Positions 10,701-21,210 of a stretch of DNA of 64,000 nucleotides are shown here, one piece after another. The number at the start of each line of letters is the position of its first letter. Position 1 is the first letter of the stretch. The DNA is from Udeniomyces pyricola. Lineage: Eukaryota > Basidiomycota > Tremellomycetes > Cystofilobasidiales > Mrakiaceae. The notes beneath the pieces were generated by a model. The model was not told where the DNA came from. It worked only from the letters and a program-made list of their open reading frames with translations, and did no database searches. The DNA lies in the NCBI GenBank assembly GCA_039545295.1, contig BCIK01000028.1, forward strand, positions 164,760 to 228,759. The letters run 5' to 3'. The position numbers and the translations under genes are program-made.

Positions 10701-13700
10701 CATAATCAGCATAAAGTTTCGCAACCATCTCGACCAATTCAGTGTGGATAAGAAAATACCGGAACAAGACGAACCTTGGATGATGCTCTCCACTTCACCT
10801 TCACTATCCTTTTTCTCTTCCTCTTCTTCCTCCTCATCCCTCATCTCCACGGTCTCAGAAAGGACCAAATCATCCACCATCTTCGAACGCCTTCGTTTCT
10901 TAGCTCCCTCATCTACCGTCTCTAGGTTCCTATCAACCGGCTCGTGGTGAGGCTGACGTGGCGATGGCTGAACAGACAAAGGCTGTGCAACATGAGGTCT
11001 ATAAACGCTGGAAGCATCGACGTGATTCGAAGCGTATGGATGAGTCCGTGGCGAGCGAGGATAAATCACCGCAGACGAATCATGTAGAGGGGATGATGCT
11101 GCTTTCTTCTTCTTGGTGGGAGTCGAAGTAGACGTGCGAGAGCGAATCGGAGAGACTAGCGTCTTTCTTGAGGGTGAAGCAAAGACAGCTGGATGATAGG
11201 TGCGCATGAAGGTTTCCCAAACAGATACCAAAAAGGAGAAAGAAAGTTGTTAACATCAGTCGATCATTCAGTGATCAAGAGAACGTACTTATGTGATGGA
11301 TACGTATCAGAGAGTATCAGAAGTTGGAAATGACTAAGAAAAAAAAATCGAGATGGGTGGATCCTCACCTTTGGCTCTCGATGGCGTATTGTTCCCAGCC
11401 TGGTCACCCCCATAAGATCCCTTTTTACCCAAGGGACTGCTAGCCAGAGGTCTTCCTATCCTACGTCTCCCACCCGACGTATGTTGCTTTCCCGATCTAG
11501 CGTCCTGCTTGAGAGGACTCCCAGCAAGGTCAATCCCAGCTGCGCCGATGCCTCGCTTCTTCTGGGGACTTCCTTGGGCTGTTGGATCAGGTCGAGATGA
11601 CGAAGAAAGGACTTTCGGTGGACAGATCGCTCCGTGTCTTGAGGAAGAGTGAGGAGGTGTCGTTGTAGTTGCATGCAGAGAAATGGACGTGAACGAGTCG
11701 TCACCGTTTGACAGATCGAGAGCTGATGCAGGTAGAGACACGGGCTGTTCGAATTGAGTAGTGGGAATAGATGAGGGTAGTAGAGCGGGTGGAATTGGGG
11801 AGATAGTGGTCAGAGCAGAGTGTTGGAGTGCTTCGGTGGCGGTCAATCGGTTATTGTCCTCGGGATGCATCATGCCTCGAAGAAGATGCTCGATACCTAA
11901 GGAAAAGCCAACCAGCCAGGTTTTTTTTTTTTTACGATAGTAAAGTTAGACCCGCAGCAGATCAAACCATGCTAACCTATTAGCAAGAAAAAAAAAGCAT
12001 CGATGATGCCTTAAGCACTCACCTGGACTAATCTCCCAGTTCCCTATCCATTCTCCCCTCTTTGTCCTTTCCCAATACACCTTCAACCCCTTTGCGGTCG
12101 TACACTCCTCGTCACCTTCCCCATTCCCATCTTTGTCATCTCTCTCAAATGGGGTTCGCCCAACGAGGATCTCAAACAACGTCACGCCGAGGGACCATAC
12201 GTCCGAAGTCCTTTCGTCATGGATCGTACCTGTCGCGCGAGAAGGGGAAAGGTACTCAGGTGTACCCCACGTAGCCGTCGAGAAGAAAGCTGACGGGCCA
12301 TCTTTCGATGCGGGTTCATACTTCTGTAACAATTAACATACGATGATCGGCGTAGAATGATCAAGGGGAGAGATATACACGAGGATGTGCATGATATGGG
12401 TCAGTGTTATGTGGTACATGTCGATCGAGAGGTGCAAACAGGACATGAGGAAATATCTTGTTCTCTTTTCCAGAAAATGGGATTAGATTTAAGGATCAAG
12501 AAGTAAAAAAAAAACGAACCGTTGCAAATCCAAAGTCAACCAGCACTGGGACGTCGTTGGCATCGAGAAGGATATTGGCCGGTTCTATCGGTCATCCGAA
12601 ACGAGTCGGAAGGAGAAGAAGCAGAAAAAGACCGAAATGCGATCGAAAGGTGAATCATATTCAGCAATGAAGAAAATGGATTGGGTGATTCGGAGAGACT
12701 GTGCGTATCGTCGACGATAGATGAGACGCGCGATGAGACAAGTAGAGGACGACACGTACTGATGTCGTTATGAGAGACCCAGTTGGAGTGCAGAAATTCG
12801 AGGCCGGAGATGAGGCTTCGAAAGTATGGGATCGCTCGAGACTACACGCAGATGACAACGAGTCCGTGGTATCAACGAAACGAGGGTAACGCAGACATAC
12901 ACAAAGAGGAAGGTTTAGCCTGCAAACAAGGGTGATGATGATGATTTCACATTTGAAGATAAGAGGTGGCAAAGGAGATGGAGAGGATTGTGGTTTGATG
13001 AGACGTTTGATGGATGACGAACCTCGGAAATCTCGACTGGCATCAATCGCTCTAAGAACGGCATTACGACCAACTGGCATCATCCCAACCAACCCCCGCA
13101 TCAAGATACATCGAGAAAATCAACAACATCAACAACAACAACGAAAAACGAGGTTCATGTCTTCAGCTCAAGAAGGTAGTCGAAAGGACAGAAAGAACGT
13201 ACCGCATATGATGGTGTGAGTAAGAATGCTTCAAACATGACGATGCTCTCATGACTTGGCGAGGGAAGGGATCGGAGGACTTTGTGTTCGTTCCAGAGCG
13301 ATCGAACTCGAGCGACTGTCGTGGGCGTACGAGAGCGATGGACGAGTTTGATAGCGACCTGCGGATAGAGTGGTAGTACAAATGGGTTGGGTGAGAGGTC
13401 GTGAGGCAAAGAGGGATGTGTGTGTGTGTGTGTGTGTGTTTTGTCAAGTGATGTATAGGTTATAGGATCAGACTCGTCCAACAGCCCTCATCGCCACGCC
13501 AATCCTCACGAAGAAAAAAAAAACCCCCAACAACAATCAAAAACAAACCTTTGCACCCGCTGTGAGGCCTTTCAACTTCCGCTTACAAAGCCACACGCTC
13601 CCCCAATTACCAAACCCAACCTCCTTGACAAACGCAAACGCATCTGACAACTCTTGGTCGGAGATTGAGAAGACGTCCTCAGCGACGACTGCCGTAGGAC

Positions 13701-14223
13701 TGGTTGTCGTGGTAGATGGAGTGCGAACTGTTTTGGGATTCACGATAGGTTGAGGTTGGTGGTTCGATAGACGTCGGGGAGGAGTCGTTGGGTGACCAGA
13801 CCGATGGATGGGGACGAATGGGGATGAAGTTGGGATAGGAGGAGGAGGATGGTCAGGTTTTTTGAGGAGGAAGGTATGGACAGTGCCTGATGAGTTCTGC
13901 GAGGTAGCAGTACACGGCGAAGCGTCATGAGTCTTGATGACCGTACGTGTGGCGGAAGACGTGGATGTTAAAGGCAGTTGCATCGTGGGAGGAGAGGTGA
14001 GGGTCAGATGGCGATGGGAAGGAATGCGATTCAGTGTCTTGCTAGAAATGCTTGTTTGTAAGGTGGTGGTATATGTCGTAGGGTAGTGGTAGGCTGAGGC
14101 AACGCTGAGAGGGATACTAGGCGAAGAATTTATCGTCTGTAAGAAGGAGGAGGTTTTCGAAGGTGCAGGTTCCATGCCGAGTGGAGTGGTGTTGAGGACG
14201 AGCACACACGAAGGACAACACAC
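7707..14223 (-). CDS. Large multi-exon Ser/Thr protein kinase, family not identified
   Basis: The first exon (14223-13549, 225 codons; an alternative Met lies at 14175) is low-complexity Ser/Thr/Pro, ending in a glycine-rich loop, VGFGNWGSVWL. The next exons give VAIK (Lys about 229), a helix-C Glu in WNEHKVL, hinge LVVMPFLE, catalytic HNDIKPANILL (Asp about 320), DFG in VLVDFGFAT, and GTPEYLSPS in place of APE. SDVWSLGVTLFEILVGRTPF and a final RLTATEAL helix complete the kinase lobe, which ends near 11820. HRD is HND, so it is a non-RD kinase. A long tail follows (exons about 11870-11370, 11231-10750, 10700-10540, 10450-10290, 10110-9390, 9250-7707), mostly disordered Ser/Thr/Pro with a short ordered patch, LWFITYANSSSFRDLVLSLL, near 9200. 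I treat it as one gene because every block is in the same orientation with plausible junctions; a separate downstream gene starting near 10110 is the alternative. Substrate unknown. Confidence 0.72.
13419..13440. repeat. (GT)n microsatellite in kinase intron
   Basis: About eleven tandem GT dinucleotides lie in the intron between the glycine-rich-loop exon and the VAIK exon of the kinase gene. Confidence 0.9.
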
Positions 14224-15296
14224 GAAACAGGGAGGGTCTCAGGTATAAGTTGAGTTTGGGTGAGTGGGAAGGAAGGGATGAGAGACAGGAAAGGGATTAG
14301 ACACGGAGAACGTAGAGGGCAGAAGCTAGACAAAAGAAGAAACAAAACGTCAGAGTCGTCGTCGTTCAACATTCAACTCTCGCCTTGTGTCAGTTACACA
14401 TTCAAGACGTCAGTGAAATGTCAACAACCACGCGACGATGAGAGAAGGTTGAATCATCATCGACAAGCTATTGGACGCGGTGATCTTGCCCAATGGAGGA
14501 ACAGTCTAGAGTGGTTGAGCGAAGGGGATGTTGGACGTCGGACGACGCAAAGTCACGTCGCGTCCGTGGGCGCGTTTACAGCTTACTGCATGCATGCCTG
14601 TGATTCCTTAATGTCATCCAGTATTTATCGATCTTGTCTTATGTTGCGAGCGCCTTGCCAGCTTGGGCGACGTGTATTGCTTTGGTGAACGGGTTTTTGG
14701 CGTCAAGATCGATAGATACCATGTTTAAACGTCGATCAAAATTCGCTCACTACATAATCCAATTAGTTGATATCCATCTCAGCTATAGATCATCATCAAT
14801 TAGCAAACATAGTATATATGCTGCTTGCTCTACTGACAACATCAACCCGATCAAGCCAAAGTACGGTATAATAGGAGGGATCATCTTGTTGCGAAAGTCT
14901 GTCAGATCAGGAGTGATTCCAATATATCCAGCTGACGATCAAAGCAAAGTCACCGAGCCCTTTGTTCTGTGGACTCGACGCACTCGTGTCCGCAGTCGTT
15001 CTAGCATTCCGAGCCCCGCCGATGGCGGTATATGAGAGGATCCACTGTGGCGGGGATCAGGTGGGTACGGGCGAGAATAAGGGTAGTAGAGATGGATGGA
15101 TGGGCCAGAGGCGATTATGGCGTGAGAATCGTCCGATCTCTGATCCAAACGAATGAACCCAGCGACGGAGTGAACGTCACCGATTCCTAGACGGAACGTC
15201 ATGTCACGAGAGTGAAGTTCTCAGACGAGGAGAAAAAGAGAGAAAGGAAACATGGCATAAAAAAAAAGAAAGCAGGAACATTGAAAGGAAATTCGT
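14224..15296. other. Intergenic region upstream of the kinase and downstream of Sm-D2
   Basis: About 1.07 kb holding the promoter and 5' UTR of the kinase (toward 14224) and the 3' flank of Sm-D2. It contains ordinary mixed-composition DNA and scattered short open frames with no family resemblance. No tRNA-like or repeat structure was seen. Confidence 0.6.
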
Positions 15297-16974
15297 CTAT
15301 GCGGTGTGTCGGAGGACAAGAACGACAGAGTCACCCCTATATCCCATCAATCCACACAATCAAATAGAAGTGACGACAAAAACAGACAGAAAAAAACAGA
15401 GCGAGAGATGGAAGAGCAGAAGGGTCGCTGTCAGCCATGCCAATAATACGAGCGAATCAGATCAGAAAGAAAAGAAGACAAAAGGGAACGAACCGGAGGA
15501 ACATCTTGGAGATGAATCGATCTTTGTTGACTGGACGCTTGTTTTTGGACGAAGGGACTTCGGTCCACATCTATGTTGTAGTTGAGGTCATGATGTAATT
15601 GGACAGAGGTTTGATTGAGGATATGTAGAAAGATGGATGGATGGGGAGGGAGACAGAGAGGCAAAAAGGGGAGTTGAGGAGAGGGCATTAGCGAGAAACG
15701 ATTTGCCCGACTGAGATGCATCATATTTAATCTCCAACGGGACGCATGCTGAGACAGTGGATGCCTGAAGGGACGCAGAAAAGAAGTAGGAGGAGGAGGA
15801 GAAAAAGAAGGAGAGAGAAAAGGGTGTACCAACCTCCTTGACGTTCTCGAGAACCTGAGGAAACGCATGGCATGGATCGAGAGAGGACCAAACACAATCA
15901 GTATGTTGCACCACGATATCCAATGTAGACATAAGCTGCGTAGACGCGTGTGTGTATGCAAAGAAGGTGGGATGAGCGGCCTTTATGCGCTCATCCATAG
16001 CAGGTTGGTTCTGCGTCCAGGTGTGGCAGATTCCATCTCCACTTCCTCCTAGACGCATGGAACGCGTCCAGTCGGTCGCGCCAAGGCCCGGCAATCTCCC
16101 TGCCCCTCTGGACTTTATTTCCTCGATGTACCCATCTACGATGGTCTTGGAGGTGATCATTATGCTCCCAAATGTTCGTTTTTCGTGTCCGTCCCTGCCT
16201 TTGTCCTTGGCGTCGGCAACCGTGTCGCGCACCCTCTAGCGGGCGCGACAAGAGAGCGCGACTTGATTTTGGAATCCGCCTGTCGTCCCTTTCCTTCCAG
16301 GTGACGTGCCAACGCATTGGTTCGAAAGCACACGTCCTGCCCATCTTGAGGGCAAAGTCTCCAGTGAGGAGTCGGCTCGAGAATCTATATGGAGAGACCA
16401 GTTCGACGCGATCTCTCCCCCCCCCCCCTTCGCGACATGGTCCTTTACTCGTCGTCTGCCTCTTTGTCGACGCTCGTCATGCGCTCACTTCCGCGTTGGA
16501 CCCGTTCGGGATGAGGAAGCGGCTAAACATGTTGAGAGGACTGACCATGTTACTATGCCTGTCAAACGCCTTGACCCTGCCCAACAGCTTCTTGTTGTTC
16601 CTGAGCGAGATGAGGACTTGGGTATTGTTTCGGACGGACGCCTGGAGAACGGAGAGCGGGCCTTGAGAGACTTCGTACTCTTCGAGCTGACGAACTTGGA
16701 GCTCGGTGAGTTCGGACTTGGGAAGGTGGAGGAGCTCGCTGGAGTAATCGCAGACAGAGATGAAAGGATAGGAAGTGGGAGAAGGTTGGAAGGGGAGGGC
16801 AAAGAGAGAGAGAGAGAGAAAGGTAGGAGAAGGGTTAAAGAAGAATCGATGAGAATCGATCGCGAAGGGAGAGGGAGAGAGAGAGAGAGCTGATCAGTGG
16901 TGTGGACGCGGAAGAAATGGGTTGATGAGGAGTGGGAGATGGGTTGGGAACGAATGTGAGGATGCGGACCTCAT
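15297..16974 (-). CDS. SMD2: Small nuclear ribonucleoprotein Sm-D2
   Basis: Sm-D2 is one of the seven Sm proteins that form the ring on U1, U2, U4 and U5 snRNAs in the spliceosome. Five exons were read exactly: 16974-16970, 16738-16546, 15854-15834, 15570-15494 and 15336-15297, giving 111 residues, the normal family length. Sm1 is visible as [20 protein letters not shown] and [20 protein letters not shown], and Sm2 as [14 protein letters not shown]. All junctions keep frame. The start codon exon has only five bases (ATG AG); the next exon supplies CGAG, giving MSELL. The 691-bp third intron is by far the largest and contains a long open frame (see findings). The gene is head-to-head with mitochondrial EF-Tu, 451 bp apart. 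Confidence 0.96.
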
Positions 16975-17425
16975 GTTGGGTGGAGAAGGATGGACGGGGA
17001 AGTAGGAGAGAGAGAGAGAAAGAAGGGGAAGGGGAAGGGAAAGGGAAAGGAGAACGTGGAGAGAGTTGGCGTTCAAAGGTGCAGCTGCAGCTATTACCAC
17101 CAGCCTCACCGGTTCAGGCTCAAGGAACCCAAGTACACTCGCTTTCTCTCCAGCTCGTTCCATCTTTCACTTCCCCACAGCACTCGATTATATGCATCCC
17201 ATCCTATTTTTCTCCCTTAGTGTCGAGCATGATTATTATCATCAGTAGCTGGCCCATCGACCACAGTTCGTCCAGATTGATTCTGGCTGGAGAATAAGTC
17301 TGACAAGGGAAGCATGTTCCCATACAATCACTTTCTGTGCTCCTCCACAGCAATCCACCCAAAGAGCGAAGCGCCGCCCGTCTTTCCTCTTCGACCGTTG
17401 ACCACCACCTCCCCAACTCCCCGCC
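16975..17425. promoter_or_regulatory. Divergent promoter region of Sm-D2 and mitochondrial EF-Tu
   Basis: A 451-bp interval between two divergent start codons. The Sm-D2 side has a purine-rich run near 17000-17060 with repeated GGGAAAGG-like units. The EF-Tu side is pyrimidine-rich up to its ATG. No specific factor site was recognised; shared promoter function is inferred from geometry. Confidence 0.55.
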
Positions 17426-20416
17426 ATGTTCGCCCCCCGCACTTCCCTCACTGCCGCCCGAGGCCTCAACTCTGCCCTCAGGCCCGTCGCCAGCCGAGGT
17501 AAGACTGCCGTCCTTATCGCCGTCTCCATCCACACCGAGACCGAGGGCCCCTCGCCACTCTTTCCTCAAGCCGTCAACGTTCTTCCAGCGTTTGCCACCC
17601 CGCCAACTCCACCGCCCTGCTCTCTTCCATCGACCTTCAACCACGCCAACAAACCAGATCCACCTTGTGCATCGTCAACGTTCCACTAGTGTACCGTCAA
17701 GGATCTCTTCCTTGCCCTGGTGGGAGGTGGACCGATGGCCCAGCATGAACGCTGGGTTCTCCCCTCTTCTTCTCCGACCCACCCCCCTCTCCCGGTCCCG
17801 ATCTTCCTTTTCCCATTCGCCTAGTTGCAAGGCGATGTGCTGTTCTTGCTTCCCTCAGCTGTTCAACCCGTCTGGCCCAGATCTTCACCGCCAATGATCC
17901 ATCTCACAGACTCTCACGCACATCTTGTCATCCGTGATTCCCTGTTCATTGGGGGCAACCGCTCACTGACGATGCGCTTTCTTTCCCTTCTTTGGAACCA
18001 CCCACTCCATTTCCACTCGCTTCGTTCTTCCTGCTTCAGCCGTCGCTCGACCTGCCGCCGCTGCCGTTCGATCGCAGTCGACTCTCGTTTCCACCTCGCG
18101 ATCGAAGCTTTCCTCGCGAATGGCTGCTGCCGTTCCCCGGTGCTCGTCCTCGCCTGGTAAGTTGATGAACCAAACAGCTCTTCTGCCTTATAAGAAAGAT
18201 AGAAAGTCATCCAGAATCCAATCTGAGGCACGGAAACTGACCGCTCTTCTTCCCCTGCCCCCCCCCCCTTCTTCCTCCAACTTGCGTTCGTGCCTTCCCT
18301 TCGCTCGTCTCTGCTCACGTATCCGATCCAGTCTCCCAGCGAGGTTACGCTGAGCAGTTCTCGCGATCGAAGCCCCACTTCAACATCGGTACCATCGGCC
18401 ACGTCGATCACGGAAAGACCACCCTCACCGCCGCTATCACCAAGCACCTTGCGACCAAGTCGGGAGGAAAGTTCGTTGACTACTCCCAGATCGACAAGGC
18501 TCCTGAGGAGAAGGCTCGAGGAATCACCATCTCGACTGCCCATGTCGAGTACGAGACCGCCAAGAGGCATTACGCTCACATCGATTGCCCTGGTCACGCC
18601 GATTGTACGTTTTGAGATCCTTCTTTCATTCGTTTGGTCGCTGCGTATCCTGCCGCCGGCCCTTCTCCCCTCTCCTTTTCGCGGCATCTGGTCCGATGTT
18701 CCTCTTTTTTTTCTCTAGAGACAGAGAACGTGAGTTGATATACTAACATCCGCTTCCATCGTTCGCATACAGACATCAAGAACATGATTACCGGTGCCGC
18801 CCAGCTCGACGCCGCCATCATCGTCGTCGCCGCTACCGACGGTCAGATGCCCCAGACCCGAGAGCACCTTCTCCTCGCCCGACAGGTTGGTCTCAAGAAG
18901 CTCGTCGTCTTTGTCAACAAGATTGACCAGGTCGACGACACCGAGATGCTCGAGCTCGTCGAGATGGAGATGCGAGACCTCCTCTCGACCTACGGTTACG
19001 ACGGAGAGAACACCCCGATCCTCTTCGGTTCGGGACTTGCTGCGCTTGAGGGACGAGACAAGGAGATTGGAGAGGACCGAGTTGAGGCCCTCATGGAGGC
19101 GTGCGACACTTGGCTTGATGCCCCCGAGCGAGACCTCGACAAGCCTTTCCTTCTCCCCGTCGAGGGTGAGTTTTTTTTTGCTCGATGCAGGATCTTTGAT
19201 CCTTGATTTGTCTTTTTCTCTTTGCAATCCCTCCTGTTTGTGTCTTGTATTGTCACTGACCCCTTTGTTGTTATTTTCTTCGTCTTCTCCTTTCGTCTTC
19301 GTTTCGGCGTTCGGTGGGTGCTTTTCCATCAGACGTCTTCTCCATCCCCGGTCGAGGAACCGTCGTCACCGGTCGAGTCGAGCGAGGTACCATCACCAAG
19401 GGAACCGAGATTGAGATTCTCGGCAACGGTACCCGATTCAAGACGATCCTTACCGGTATCGAGATGTTCCACAAGGAGCTCGAGCGAGGAGAGGCCGGTG
19501 ACAACATGGGCGCCTTGTTGAGGGGTATCAAGAGGGAGCAGATCTCAAGGGGTCAAGTCCTTGTCGTTCCTGGATCGATTGACAGTGTCAAGCAGTTCAA
19601 GGCCTCGCTTTACGTAAGTCTTGGAGGCCCGAATCTTGTCGTCTTTCTTTGTTGAATCATTTGGATTCGAGGGGTAGTCAAACCGACTGAAAGCAAGTAC
19701 GACCGAGCGTTTTCGAGCTGACGACATATCTCCCCTTTGTTTGGTTTCCCTCTTCTCATTTGCAGATCCTTACCAAGGAGGAGGGCGGTCGATACACTCC
19801 TTTCGTTTCCAACTACCAGCCCCAGGTACGTTTTCTTCTGTCTCAAGCGTTTTTGCACCTTGGTCATCTTGTCTTTTCTCCATTCGCTTTGGTTCCTTTT
19901 TTTAAAACGAAACCCTTGCCTTTCTCGTGTATCTTGACTTTGTCTCCAACCTTAGATGTTCTTCCGAACGGCCGACGTCACCTGCGTCCTGACCTTCCCC
20001 GAGGGTACCGAGGATGCCGCTCACAAGATGGTCATGCCCGGAGACAACGTCGAGATGATCTGCAGTCTCACCCACGATACCCCGCTTGAGATCGGATCGA
20101 GGTTCTCGCTCCGAGAGGGTGGAAAGACCATCGGAACCGGTTTGGTTTCGGAGATCATGACCATCGCCGACGGAAAGGTGCGATTTTGAAAACGGCTCTA
20201 TTTTCCTCCCCCTTATACCTCGCCTGTTTGGAGAGTTTGTTTTTTTCGTCGTCGTGTTCTTCTTCTTGACGGTCACTGATCTTTTTTGCGTTCCCTGCCC
20301 CCTTTCCTTATGTGCCTTTTTGGTTTTCGATCCCCTCTTGCCATCTGATCCCCTCCTATCTCTTGACGGAACAACAGGGTGGATCCATGGCCCTCTCCGC
20401 TAAGAAGAAGGCTTAA
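17426..20416 (+). CDS. TUF1: Mitochondrial elongation factor Tu
   Basis: EF-Tu carries aminoacyl-tRNA to the mitochondrial ribosome with GTP hydrolysis. Eight exons were read (17426-17498, 18040-18156, 18332-18604, 18773-19165, 19333-19613, 19766-19825, 19956-20177, 20378-20416), all in frame, for 485 residues. Residues 1-63 are an Arg/Ala/Ser-rich mitochondrial targeting sequence coded by exons 1 and 2. The GTPase motifs are G1 GHVDHGKT (about 86-93), G2 RGITI, G3 DCPGHAD, G4 NKID and G5 SGL. Domains 2 and 3 follow, with [14 protein letters not shown] and the C-terminal [13 protein letters not shown] block, then a lysine-rich tail. The bacterial-type sequence with a leader excludes cytosolic eEF1A. 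Codons ending in C are strongly favoured, as expected for a highly expressed gene. Confidence 0.97.
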
Positions 20417-21210
20417 ACAAAAAGGAGATAGAGCACCCGTTATTCGGCTTCTTGGTTTCTTTTCACTTCTTTTGTTGTTTTGATTCTTGTTCTCTTCTCA
20501 CCTCCCTCCCTTCCCCCCTTACCTTTCTTTCATCACTCAACTTGATCGTTTGATGTCGTATCACCTTGAGCCCTCACCAAAAAGTATGGGATTCCAGGAG
20601 CAGCTCTCCCTGACTCTCCCTCCCTCCGCCCCCCCCCCCCCCTTTCCCTTCAAAAACCCATGCATGTCCTCCTATTTCCGTTCCTAAACCCTCTGGGTCA
20701 TGCCCGAATGTCTCCCTTTCTTTCCCAATTTGTTCTTCATGAATGCAATGACCCGCCCCACTTCTGCCTCTGATCCCCGTTTTGATGTATTGGTTGGGCT
20801 TGATTGGTCAGCGTGTGGATGTGCTAGACTAGTGACGAATTCATAGTGCTCCTCGACATGGTTTGAATTGGACCCATGGTTCCACTGACATGGGGTCCGG
20901 TGTGCGCGATGGATGAAACATGGCGAGAGATGTGGGCAAGAATGGGAAATCAGTTTATCAGTTGGACATATTCAAAGTGAATGAACTGAAGAGGCAATCG
21001 ACGGCGAGGGTGGAAGAAAAAGAAGAAGGAAATTGATCCATGTGAATGAATGAATGCATGATTGTCGATTGATGATGATGATGATGATGATGAGGATCGT
21101 GTCTATCCATCCACCACCTTTCAACGGGCCTCCAGCCGTTCCCCCCCCCCTTTCGGCTTCCCTCTTCCCTCTTCCCCTTCCCTCATCCTTCTTTCAAACA
21201 ACAACCTACC
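20417..21210. other. Intergenic region between EF-Tu and the deaminase-fold gene
   Basis: A T/C-rich EF-Tu 3' UTR runs to about 20700. Unremarkable sequence follows, with a short (GAT)n run at about 21069-21093 and a pyrimidine-rich promoter just before 21211. No gene was seen. Confidence 0.6.
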
